The position numbers and the translations under genes are program-made. From positions 1 through 20,856 of the forward strand of contig JALWWR010000071.1 of the NCBI GenBank assembly GCA_026993045.1: a stretch of 20,856 nucleotides of DNA. The letters are read 5' to 3'. The notes beneath the pieces were generated by a model, which was not told where the DNA came from, made no database searches, and saw only the letters and a program-made list of their open reading frames with translations. Shown here piece after piece: positions 14,236-20,856 of the stretch; the first letter of the stretch is position 1; each line of letters starts with the position of its first letter. Origin of the DNA: Thermodesulfatator sp. (lineage in GTDB: Bacteria; Desulfobacterota; Thermodesulfobacteria; Thermodesulfobacteriales; Thermodesulfobacteriaceae).

Positions 14236-14875
14236 CTTCCTTCCGTAAAGCCGAAGCCCAGAGATGGGCCCTCCGGACGGGCTCAGGCAGGCGAAAGCCT
14301 CGCAAGGCCTTCCGCGTATACTCTAGGGCCTTTTCCGGAGAAATAAGATGACCTGGAGAGACAAAAATGGGTTTCACCCCTTTACGGGAACGGAGGACAT
14401 AGCCCAAAAGTTCCGGGCCTTCGCAAAGGGGAGAGGCCGCTCCGGGCTGATCCGGGGGAAGTTCATACTCCCCTACCAAAGGTTTCTTGGCGCACCCGAT
14501 GGTGGGAAGCCCTAGGACCACCCCCAAGTGAACCGCTAGTCCGGCGCGCCGAGGATGGGCCTTGCCTTGACCGTCCACAAAGACCAGGTCGGGTTTTTGA
14601 GGCAGAGCCTCAAAAAGGGGCGTTAGGAGGGGAACCTCCCGAAAAGAGAGAAACCCTGGGACATAAGGGACCTCCACCCGGGATCTTTGCCCCTTCCAGT
14701 CTAGCTCTTCAAGATCAGGCCAAGAAAAAAGGACCAAAGCCGGATAGGCCCAAGGGCCTTTTTTAGAATAGGCCACATCCACTCCGGCTACCAGCGTCAC
14801 CCGCTCCGGGCCGTCTTCAAAGACGGCCTTGCGGGCCAGAGATTCTTGATAAGAACGAAGGTCTCTAAAGTCCAC
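14228..14875 (-). CDS. nfi: Endonuclease V (deoxyinosine 3'-endonuclease)
   Basis: A 215-residue EndoV that nicks DNA one base 3' of deoxyinosine, starting repair of deaminated adenine. Catalytic and binding residues are visible: D33 in AGVDVAY, the PYVPGFLSFRE wedge motif with Y71 and E80, D101 in VFVDGQGKAHPRRAGLA, and the GCAKKPLVGEY segment. The start is GTG at 14875, overlapping the end of mpl by 11 bp with no clear Shine-Dalgarno, so translation is probably coupled. Deamination repair is of particular value at high temperature. Confidence 0.93.
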   Translation of the reverse strand: MDFRDLRSYQESLARKAVFEDGPERVTLVAGVDVAYSKKGPWAYPALVLFSWPDLEELDWKGQRSRVEVPYVPGFLSFREVPLLTPLFEALPQKPDLVFVDGQGKAHPRRAGLAVHLGVVLGLPTIGCAKKPLVGEYELPPDQPGAASPLCEGPELLGYVLRSRKGVKPIFVSPGHLISPEKALEYTRKALRGFRLPEPVRRAHLWASALRKEDG

Positions 14876-16277
14876 GCTGGCGAAGATAATCTATCAAGGG
14901 GTTTAAAAGTTCCCTCCAAGCCGCGCTTGACATGTAAACTACCAGGTCCCCTTCCCGCACCATCCTTTTAAGAGAGGCCAAAGCCGCCTCGGGCTCCTCA
15001 AAGACCTCACAGGGCAAGCCTTTGGCTCGGAAGACCTCGGCCCACTTTTCAAGATCGATCCTTTCTTCCGGGGGCACTCGCTCTAGTCCTGGAGGGACCT
15101 TAAGCCACAAAAGATCCGCCATATCCAGGCTGCGCCAGTAATCCTCCTCAAAGACCCGACGGCGGCTGCTTCCGGTCCGGGGCTCAAAGATCAAAAGCAG
15201 CCGCTGGGGCCTAAAGGCCTTACGTAAAGCGTAAAGGGTAATCCTCACCGCGGTAGGGTGGTGGGCGAAATCGTCCACCACCACTACCCGCCCCTGGTGC
15301 AAGACCTCCTGACGACGGGACACTCCGGGAAAGGAGGCCAAAGCCCCTTGAATCTCGTCCCATGGAAACCCCAAGGCTTCAAGAAGGGCCGCGGCTCCCA
15401 GGGCGTTTAAGGCGTTGTGGACTCCGTAAAGGGGGAGGCTCAGCCGTTTCCGGCCTCCAGGAGTTCGGACCAGACCTTCCAGACCTTCCAGCCCTTCCGG
15501 GCCTTCCTGAAGGTCTTCCAGCCGGTAGTCTGAGGTGGGAAGAAGCCCGTAGCTTATCTTACGAGCCGGAGTTTGAGAGGCCATCTCCCGGGCCCCAGGA
15601 TCGTCGTTACAGAAGACCAGCCAACCTTCTTCCGGGATCTGCCGTACGAACTGGGAAAAGGCCTCTTTTAAGCTCTTAAGATCAGGATAGATATCGGCGT
15701 GGTCGTATTCCACGGAGGTAAGGAGGGCCCCCCAGGGAGAGTAATGCCAGAATTTAGGGGTCTTATCGAAAAAGGCACTATCGTATTCGTCTCCCTCAAG
15801 CACCAAATAAGGCCCTTCTCCAGCCCCAAAATTAAGCCCTCGATCCTTTAACACTCCTCCGATAAGAAAAGTGGGGCTTAGGCCCAGATATTCTAGGGCC
15901 CAGGCCAAAAGGGCCGTAGTGGTGGTCTTGCCATGGGTGCCTGCTACCACCAGGTTCTTTTTTCCAGGAAAAATCCACTTTTTTAAGGCCTGGGGCAGAG
16001 AATAAAGGGAAATCCCTTGTTCCTGAGCCCAGCCCACCTCCGGATGGGTCTTTGAGACCGCGTTTCCCACCACCCAGGCCTCCCAGGACTGACTTCCTAA
16101 GAAACAAGGATCAAACTTCAGGCGAGGTTTGATCCCCAAAGAGGCCAGGATCTCCTTAGCCGGGGGATAAGGGGGAGAGAGCTCGCTTCCGCTCACCTGA
16201 AAGCCTTTATATTTGAGGAGACCGGCCAAGCCGGCCATGGCTATCCCTCCGATTCGGACCAGATGAATCGCAGCCAT
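14865..16277 (-). CDS. mpl: UDP-N-acetylmuramate:L-Ala-gamma-D-Glu-meso-DAP ligase (murein recycling)
   Basis: A Mur-ligase-family protein (470 residues from ATG 16277) that reattaches recycled tripeptide to UDP-MurNAc. It starts MAAIHLVRIGGIAMAGLAGL, has the ATP P-loop GTHGKTTTTALLA, and shows the Mpl-type segments LEGDEYDSAFFDKTPKFWHY and SVEYDHADIYPDL, which separate it from MurC. The C-terminal domain has DDFAHHPTAVRITL and EPRTGSSRRRVF. A TTG at 16313 would extend it by 12 residues, but a TATAAT box lies inside that extension and 10 nt before the ATG, so the ATG is preferred. A 9-bp tandem repeat (15473-15508) encodes an EGLEGLEGPEG-like loop. It is the first gene of the operon with nfi and ispD, both of which overlap their predecessor. 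Confidence 0.9.
   Translation of the reverse strand: MAAIHLVRIGGIAMAGLAGLLKYKGFQVSGSELSPPYPPAKEILASLGIKPRLKFDPCFLGSQSWEAWVVGNAVSKTHPEVGWAQEQGISLYSLPQALKKWIFPGKKNLVVAGTHGKTTTTALLAWALEYLGLSPTFLIGGVLKDRGLNFGAGEGPYLVLEGDEYDSAFFDKTPKFWHYSPWGALLTSVEYDHADIYPDLKSLKEAFSQFVRQIPEEGWLVFCNDDPGAREMASQTPARKISYGLLPTSDYRLEDLQEGPEGLEGLEGLVRTPGGRKRLSLPLYGVHNALNALGAAALLEALGFPWDEIQGALASFPGVSRRQEVLHQGRVVVVDDFAHHPTAVRITLYALRKAFRPQRLLLIFEPRTGSSRRRVFEEDYWRSLDMADLLWLKVPPGLERVPPEERIDLEKWAEVFRAKGLPCEVFEEPEAALASLKRMVREGDLVVYMSSAAWRELLNPLIDYLRQRGL
15473..15508 (-). repeat. Short 9-bp tandem repeat inside mpl
   Basis: Four head-to-tail 9-bp units on the plus strand (GACCTTCCA, GACCTTCCA, GCCCTTCCG, GGCCTTCCT): the first two are identical, the others differ at a few positions. 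They encode repeated Glu-Gly-Leu/Pro triplets in Mpl around residues 257-269. The reading frame is kept because the unit is a multiple of three. Confidence 0.75.
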
Positions 16278-16286
16278 ACCCTTGGC

Positions 16287-16313
16287 ATTATAGAAGGCTA
16301 TGCCTTCTTGCAA
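16287..16313 (-). promoter_or_regulatory. Promoter of mpl-nfi-ispD with a perfect palindrome in its spacer
   Basis: On the minus strand a perfect -10 box TATAAT lies at 16292-16287 and a TTGCAA -35-like hexamer at 16313-16308, 15 bp apart. The spacer holds a perfect inverted repeat AGAAGGC-TAT-GCCTTCT (16292-16308), which could be an operator. Transcription would begin about 3-4 nt before the ATG at 16277, so the mRNA would be nearly leaderless. Confidence 0.45.
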
Positions 16314-16495
16314 AGGGGCTATCCCTGGCGAAAAAAGCCTTCAGTCTTAACAAAAATAGGTTTGGTCTAGTTTCAGGTTATAATTCTGAAGGAACTTGCT
16401 TTTTAAAAGTGGCCTCCAAAAGAGAAAACCGAGAGAAAAATGGGGCCGTTTAGCTAAAGTCTTAGGGATAGTCTCAAAGGATAGAGGGAGAACTT

Positions 16496-16966
16496 ATGCG
16501 AGTAGGGCTAGGTTTTGATCTGCACCGTTTGGTAGAGGGCCGGCCTTTGATTTTGGGAGGGGTCGCCGTCCCCTCTTCTAAAGGACTCCAAGGCCATTCC
16601 GATGCCGACGTAGTGTTACATGCTTTAACCGACGCCTTGTTAGGGGCCGCGGGCCTGCCGGATATAGGGACCATTTTTCCAGACACCGATCCCATTTACA
16701 AAGATCGGGAAAGCGCTTATTTCGTAAAAGAAGCCTTACGGCTGTTGAAAGAAAAGGGGCTTCGGCCTTGGCAGGTGGACGTGGTTTTGGTGCTTGAGAG
16801 GCCCAAGATCGCCCCCTTTCGGGAAAAGATCCGGTCCAACCTGGCCTGGCTTTTGGGAATCCCGGAAGAGCGTGTGGGATTCAAGGCCAAGACTACCGAA
16901 GGCCTGGGCTGGGGAGAAGAGGCGGCCGCGGCCTGGGTAACGGTGGTTCTGAAAGATGGAGCTTAG
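16496..16966 (+). CDS. ispF: 2-C-methyl-D-erythritol 2,4-cyclodiphosphate synthase
   Basis: A 156-residue enzyme that cyclises CDP-methylerythritol 2-phosphate to MEcPP in the MEP pathway. The metal ligands D8, H10 (GLGFDLHRL) and H42 (GHSDADVVLHALTDALLGA) are present, as are FPDTDP and the AKTTEGLGWGEE C-terminal motif. AGGGAG precedes the ATG at 16496. It overlaps uvrC by 11 bp, forming a two-gene operon. The 182-bp gap to mpl holds the divergent control region; a TATAAT at 16379-16384 on this strand lacks a good -35. Confidence 0.95.
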   Translation: MRVGLGFDLHRLVEGRPLILGGVAVPSSKGLQGHSDADVVLHALTDALLGAAGLPDIGTIFPDTDPIYKDRESAYFVKEALRLLKEKGLRPWQVDVVLVLERPKIAPFREKIRSNLAWLLGIPEERVGFKAKTTEGLGWGEEAAAAWVTVVLKDGA

Positions 16967-18800
16967 CCCTGAAACCTTAAAGACTCTGCCTGAGGCCCCT
17001 GGAGTTTACCTCTTCAAAGATCCCCGGGGGGTGGTCCTTTACGTAGGGAAGGCCAAAAACCTGCGACACCGGCTGGCCTCTTACCTTGCCCCTTCCACCC
17101 TCAAGACCGCTAGCCTCCTCCGCCAAGCCCAGGAGCTGGAGACTATTATTACCCGGAACGAAAAAGAGGCCTTGATCCTGGAGGCCAATCTCATAAAAAA
17201 ACACCGTCCCCGTTATAACGTGATCCTGCGAGACGATAAGGCCTATCCCCTTTTGCGGATCTCTCTCAAGGAAAAATATCCCCGCCTAATGATCGTGCGG
17301 CGCAAAAGGAAAGGAGACCAGGCCCTTTATTTTGGGCCTTACCCCTCGGCCGGGGCCCTGCGTCAGACGGTCAAGATCCTGACCAAATTCTTCCCTCTGC
17401 GCCGGTGTTCCAACGCCGAGATGGCCCGGCGCACCCGGCCTTGTCTTTATTACGAAATCGGAAAGTGTTTGGCCCCCTGCGTGGGATGGGTCTCTCCCGA
17501 ACGCTACCGAAAGGTGGTAGAACAGGCGGTGGCCTTCCTAGAGGGCCGGACCCAGGACTTGGTCCGGCAACTGAAACGGGAGATGGAAGAAGCAGCCCAA
17601 AACCTAGAATTCGAAAGGGCCGCTCGTCTCCGAGATCGCTTGCGAGCCGTCCAAAAGATCTTGGAATCCCAGGCCGTGGTTCTCCCTCAAGAAGAAGACC
17701 TGGACGTCTTCGCCCTGGCCCGGAAGGACGATAAGGCCTCCGGGGCGGTCCTTTTCGTGCGCCGGGGAAAGCTCTTGGGACACAAAGTCTTTCATCTCCG
17801 AGGCCGGGAGGAAGAAGACCTCTGGGCTACCCTCCTCAAACAGTTTTACGACGAAGGCAAGCTCATCCCCCAGAAGATCGTCTTACCTGAACTGCCAGCG
17901 GAAAAGGCCTTGCTTGAAGACTGGCTGTCGGAGATGAAGGGCCAAAGGGTGAAACTTTTGACTCCCAAGGGAGAATTGCAGGGCCTCTGGGAAATGGCTC
18001 AGCGTAACGCCGAAGAGGCCTTGCGTTCCAGGCTGCGGGGCGAGAAGACCTGGGAGGAGCTGGCCCAAGCCCTGGCGGAAAGCCTGCGGCTGCCCGTCAT
18101 CCCTCAAAAAGTGGAGGCGGTTGACCTTTCCAGTTTGCAGGGCACGGCCCCGGTGGGGGCCATGGTGGCTTTTTTTGAGGGGGAGCCAGACAAAAACCGC
18201 TATCGCCGTTACCACATAAGGGAGGTCCAAGGTACGCCAGACGACTACGCCATGTTGAGGGAGGTCTTAAAAAGACGTCTGGAACGAGGGCTTAAAGAAA
18301 AGGACCTTCCTGATCTTCTGGTCATAGACGGGGGTCGGGGACATCTGGAAGTAGGGCGAAGGCTCCTTGAAGAATATGGTCTTGAGGGGAGACTTGGGCT
18401 TTGTGCCATCGCTAAAGAAAGGGAAGACGAGGGGGAGAAGGTCTATATCCCAGGGCGCAAAAATCCCCTTCGCCTTTCCCGCCACAGCGAGGTCTTGCGC
18501 TTTCTTACGCGAGTGCGGGACGAAGTGCACCGGTTTGTCCTCACCTTCCATCGTCAGCGCCGGGAGACCGAGACCTTGCGATCCTTTTTGGACGGCCTTC
18601 CCGGGATCGGCCCTAAACGCAAAAAGACCCTTTTAAGCCATTTTTCAACGCCTCAGGAGATCTTGGCGGCAGGAGAGGAAAAACTGGCCCGTCTCCCCGG
18701 GTTTAATCGGCCCGTGGCCCAACGGCTAATTCAGGAATTACAGTCTATTTACCGAGAGCCCTTGGAAAGCCAGTCCTCCAAAGGTTTGGGCGGGGCATAG
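16956..18800 (+). CDS. uvrC: Excinuclease ABC subunit C
   Basis: A 614-residue UvrC that makes both incisions in nucleotide excision repair with UvrB. In order it has the GIY-YIG nuclease (APGVYLFKDPRGVVLYVGKA, about residues 14-90), a Cys cluster (RRCSNAEMARRTRPCLYYEIGKC in part, with CLAPC), the UVR domain that binds UvrB (NLEFERAARLRDRLRAVQKI), the RNase H-like second nuclease (VEAVDLSSLQGTAPVGAMV and LLVIDGGRGHLEVG) and C-terminal helix-hairpin-helix motifs (LPGIGPKRKKTLLSHF, LARLPGFN). Length is normal. Its start overlaps ispF by 11 bp, and its last 52 bp lie antisense to the end of the globin-CZB-EAL gene. Confidence 0.95.
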   Translation: MELSPETLKTLPEAPGVYLFKDPRGVVLYVGKAKNLRHRLASYLAPSTLKTASLLRQAQELETIITRNEKEALILEANLIKKHRPRYNVILRDDKAYPLLRISLKEKYPRLMIVRRKRKGDQALYFGPYPSAGALRQTVKILTKFFPLRRCSNAEMARRTRPCLYYEIGKCLAPCVGWVSPERYRKVVEQAVAFLEGRTQDLVRQLKREMEEAAQNLEFERAARLRDRLRAVQKILESQAVVLPQEEDLDVFALARKDDKASGAVLFVRRGKLLGHKVFHLRGREEEDLWATLLKQFYDEGKLIPQKIVLPELPAEKALLEDWLSEMKGQRVKLLTPKGELQGLWEMAQRNAEEALRSRLRGEKTWEELAQALAESLRLPVIPQKVEAVDLSSLQGTAPVGAMVAFFEGEPDKNRYRRYHIREVQGTPDDYAMLREVLKRRLERGLKEKDLPDLLVIDGGRGHLEVGRRLLEEYGLEGRLGLCAIAKEREDEGEKVYIPGRKNPLRLSRHSEVLRFLTRVRDEVHRFVLTFHRQRRETETLRSFLDGLPGIGPKRKKTLLSHFSTPQEILAAGEEKLARLPGFNRPVAQRLIQELQSIYREPLESQSSKGLGGA

Positions 18801-20776
18801 AAATAGCCCTGTCCAAAAAAATCTCCTTCTTTTTCCGAATCTCGTATAAATTTTTCTCGGAGCCGGCGGGGGATGGCCTTTAACATTTCGATAATGGCCT
18901 CGCCCTCGATAAATTCAAAGATCACCCCCAGTTTTAAGTCTAGGGCCAGAGTGACCACCGCCTCCACTACGGCATAAATGGCCGGGGACTCTACGGCCTC
19001 TTTCACTAAATATCCGTCCACCTTGACAAAGGAGATGACCCCTTCTTGAGCCAGTCGCCCCACCAGCTCAAAATTGGCATAGCCAGCTCCAAAGTCATCC
19101 ACCGCTAGCTCCACCAAGCCTTTCTCCAGGATATCCATAAAATCTAGCTGGGTCAGATTTTCGTATTCCGTAACTTCTAGGACCAGCTTTAACTGGTGGC
19201 CAGCGGCCTTCTGGGCCAGGGACTTGATGGCCTCTAAAACGGATTCCGAAGCTAAGGAGCTGGGGTGGAGATTAATAAAAAGTCTTTGGGCCACTTGGGA
19301 AAGTTCTGCCAGGCGCTTTTCAATGGTCTCAAGGACGGCTTGATCAAAGATCTCTTGCCAGCCTTCTTGCTGCACTAAAGGCAAGAATTGGCCCGGAGAG
19401 ATCATCTGGCCCGCCTCGTCCCGGACCCGGGCTAAGACCTCAAACCAACCCGTGGGGGAACGGGTGTCGAGAAGATAGATGGGCTGTAAGAAAAGGTGAA
19501 AGCTGCGTTTGTCGATGGCCTGCCAAAGGAGACGTTTCAAGCGCAACCGTTCCCGTACCTTTTCCATAAAGGAGGGCAGAAGCGGGGTGACGTCCTTGAC
19601 CACCAAAGGGGCCTTTTCTTCCTGTTTTAAGAGCCAGGCCTCAATTTCAGCTACTAGTTCCCGTAACTCCGAGGTATTGAAGGGGCGGAGATCTTCCGGC
19701 CGAACCAGAGCGGTGCAGATAAGGGGTTTTTGGATCCGGGGAAACCGGTGGGCCAACTCCTCGGCGGCCCGCTCCAAAAAGGTCTGAATCTTTTCAAAGG
19801 AAAAACGGACCGTGTCTACCAGGAGATAAAAATGTCCTTCGTTTTCCACCAAGCAGGCCTCTTCCGCCAGGCCAAAGATCTCTTGGGCCTGGTGCGAAAG
19901 CTCTTTTTGAAATCGGAGGAGGGTTTCCTTTAAACCCGAAGCATAAAGTAAGGCCCGATTGACCGCGATGATGAAAAGCTCTCCCTGAAAGCTCTTCTCC
20001 CGGATATAGTCCAGGAGGATATCGAGTTTCCCGCTCTCCCATCGCAAGAAAAGTTCGTTCAAAAAACTATTCAATAAGAAGATGTCCTCACTTACCATTC
20101 GGATCAGGGGCAGGGCCTCTTCCTTATGCCCTTGATGGTAGAGATGGTAAGCCATACGAGCCGATTCGTGCAATTCCTTATGGGTGGTAAGGATCTTCAC
20201 CTGCAGGTCCGAGGAACGATGACACATGACCTCGAAGGTAAGGCTTTTAAGCCACCGGCCCAGCTTACAGGTTCCGGGATCAAACTCCGGAGGGGCCCCT
20301 TTTTGGAAAAGGGCCCGGTAGAAGGCCTCCAGCCACAGGATATGGTCATCTAGGATAATATCTTCTCGGCTCCCCAAGACGGTGAGGGCGTCTTCCAGGA
20401 TGCCCTGGATATAGGCCTCAGCGCAGGCCTCTCTAATCCGTTTCATGGTGGGTAGGATTCGGGCTTGGACCTCCTCTGGCCACCTCTCCCGCTGTTGGAG
20501 AAGGGCTTCTCTCAGAAACTCTATCATATCAAACATGGCCTTTTCGTGGATCCGAAGGTTCCAGTGCACTTTGGTGGCTTTAAAATAGGCCTGATAAACC
20601 TCTTCTTCGGATTTTTCCCCTAAAAGGGCGCTTTGAAGCAAGCGACTCTGGCGTTCCACCAGACGGTTGATCATGGCGTAGGAGCGGACAAAGGTGGCCA
20701 TATAAGGATCGCGCAGGATAGCAATGTAAAACCGGCGGAAAAGCTCCCTTAGTTGGTTCTCAAACTTTTCGCCCAT
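18749..20776 (-). CDS. Globin-like / CZB / degenerate GGDEF / EAL c-di-GMP phosphodiesterase
   Basis: A 675-residue cytosolic signalling protein with no membrane segment. Residues of about 10-125 resemble a globin-coupled sensor (FYIAILRDPYMATFV, then ATKVHWNLRI with H71 at the heme-ligand position), but the family's first helix is missing. Residues of about 143-225 fit a CZB zinc-binding domain, with ligands H145, C170 (CKLGRW), H199 and H203 (THKELH). Next comes a GGDEF-like domain without a recognisable active site (NEGHFYLLVD near the expected place). The C-terminal EAL domain has E446 (FEVLARV), INLHP, EVTEYEN, D560-D561 (DDFGAGYAN), KVDGYLV, EFIEGE and GQGYFY, so catalysis seems possible. 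Together this suggests c-di-GMP hydrolysis controlled by a gas/redox ligand and by zinc. There is no SD; a promoter lies immediately upstream. Confidence 0.85.
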   Translation of the reverse strand: MGEKFENQLRELFRRFYIAILRDPYMATFVRSYAMINRLVERQSRLLQSALLGEKSEEEVYQAYFKATKVHWNLRIHEKAMFDMIEFLREALLQQRERWPEEVQARILPTMKRIREACAEAYIQGILEDALTVLGSREDIILDDHILWLEAFYRALFQKGAPPEFDPGTCKLGRWLKSLTFEVMCHRSSDLQVKILTTHKELHESARMAYHLYHQGHKEEALPLIRMVSEDIFLLNSFLNELFLRWESGKLDILLDYIREKSFQGELFIIAVNRALLYASGLKETLLRFQKELSHQAQEIFGLAEEACLVENEGHFYLLVDTVRFSFEKIQTFLERAAEELAHRFPRIQKPLICTALVRPEDLRPFNTSELRELVAEIEAWLLKQEEKAPLVVKDVTPLLPSFMEKVRERLRLKRLLWQAIDKRSFHLFLQPIYLLDTRSPTGWFEVLARVRDEAGQMISPGQFLPLVQQEGWQEIFDQAVLETIEKRLAELSQVAQRLFINLHPSSLASESVLEAIKSLAQKAAGHQLKLVLEVTEYENLTQLDFMDILEKGLVELAVDDFGAGYANFELVGRLAQEGVISFVKVDGYLVKEAVESPAIYAVVEAVVTLALDLKLGVIFEFIEGEAIIEMLKAIPRRLREKFIRDSEKEGDFFGQGYFYAPPKPLEDWLSKGSR

Positions 20777-20789
20777 GCTATATTAAGTC

Positions 20790-20818
20790 ACTATAATGAG
20801 ACCTTGGTTGAAAGCCAA
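20790..20818 (-). promoter_or_regulatory. Promoter for the globin-CZB-EAL gene
   Basis: On the minus strand TTGGCT (20818-20813) and TATAGT (20795-20790) are 17 bp apart, with four and five matches to the sigma70 hexamers. Transcription would start near 20783, about 6 nt before the ATG at 20776, leaving no room for a Shine-Dalgarno sequence. The remaining bases to 20856 show no gene. Confidence 0.5.
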
Positions 20819-20856
20819 GATTTATTTGAGACCCCTGAAAAAGTCCACCCTCCCGC

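Noticed and set aside
16277..16313. TTG start at 16313 for mpl
   Set aside because: The extra 12 residues are not family-like and the predicted -10 box lies within them.
1..20856. tRNA, rRNA, CRISPR arrays, insertion sequences
   Set aside because: Intergenic stretches were read for T-loop-like motifs, spaced direct repeats and terminal inverted repeats with transposase genes; none was found.

Overview
The window looks like a piece of the chromosome of an anaerobic, Gram-negative, probably thermophilic bacterium. A pyruvate-type 2-oxoacid:ferredoxin oxidoreductase, a selenoprotein RiPP cassette, densely packed and often overlapping genes, and Glu/Lys-rich proteins would suit a Thermodesulfobacteria-like or deep deltaproteobacterial lineage. 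That placement is inference; no rRNA or other taxonomic marker is present.

Layout. Positions 1-1247 (minus strand) carry a por operon in the order gamma, delta, alpha (alpha is cut by the window edge). Divergent from it, 1379-2946 holds the most notable locus: a strong sigma70-type promoter, a short selenocysteine-containing peptide gene that conventional ORF calling misses because of its in-frame UGA codons, and a radical SAM/SPASM maturase. I read this as an SbtA/SbtM-type thio(seleno)oxazole RiPP system. Two UGA codons in similar contexts (Ser-Ala-U-Ala and Ser-Gly-U-Ala) are each followed by a hairpin with a GG-containing apical loop at SECIS-like distance. The second hairpin abuts the maturase start codon. 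A convergent DUF434-family gene follows.

Positions 3724-6166 encode the large and small subunits of 3-isopropylmalate dehydratase. They are separated by an AT-rich toxin-antitoxin cassette whose RelE/ParE toxin gene is broken by one missing base. A membrane-bound HAMP/degenerate-GGDEF/EAL protein (6550-8958) comes next. On the opposite strand are a COG2231-type DNA glycosylase and a fused gene joining a cysteine synthase domain to a divergent cysteinyl-tRNA synthetase domain (9593-11938). Then come an L,D-transpeptidase and an alanine-zipper lipoprotein, both envelope functions.

From 16277 down to 13534 runs a minus-strand mpl-nfi-ispD operon with overlapping genes. Divergent from it is ispF-uvrC (16496-18800). 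The window ends with a large minus-strand protein combining a globin-like sensor, a zinc-binding CZB domain, a degenerate GGDEF and an EAL domain (18749-20776). Its 3' end overlaps uvrC by 52 bp.

Themes. There are two c-di-GMP phosphodiesterase candidates with different sensory inputs (membrane helical sensor versus heme/zinc), peptidoglycan remodelling and recycling (L,D-transpeptidase, Mpl), isoprenoid synthesis (IspD, IspF), and DNA repair (UvrC, EndoV, glycosylase). Several promoters appear to sit so close to the start codon that the mRNA would be leaderless or nearly so. No tRNA, rRNA, CRISPR array or insertion sequence was seen.
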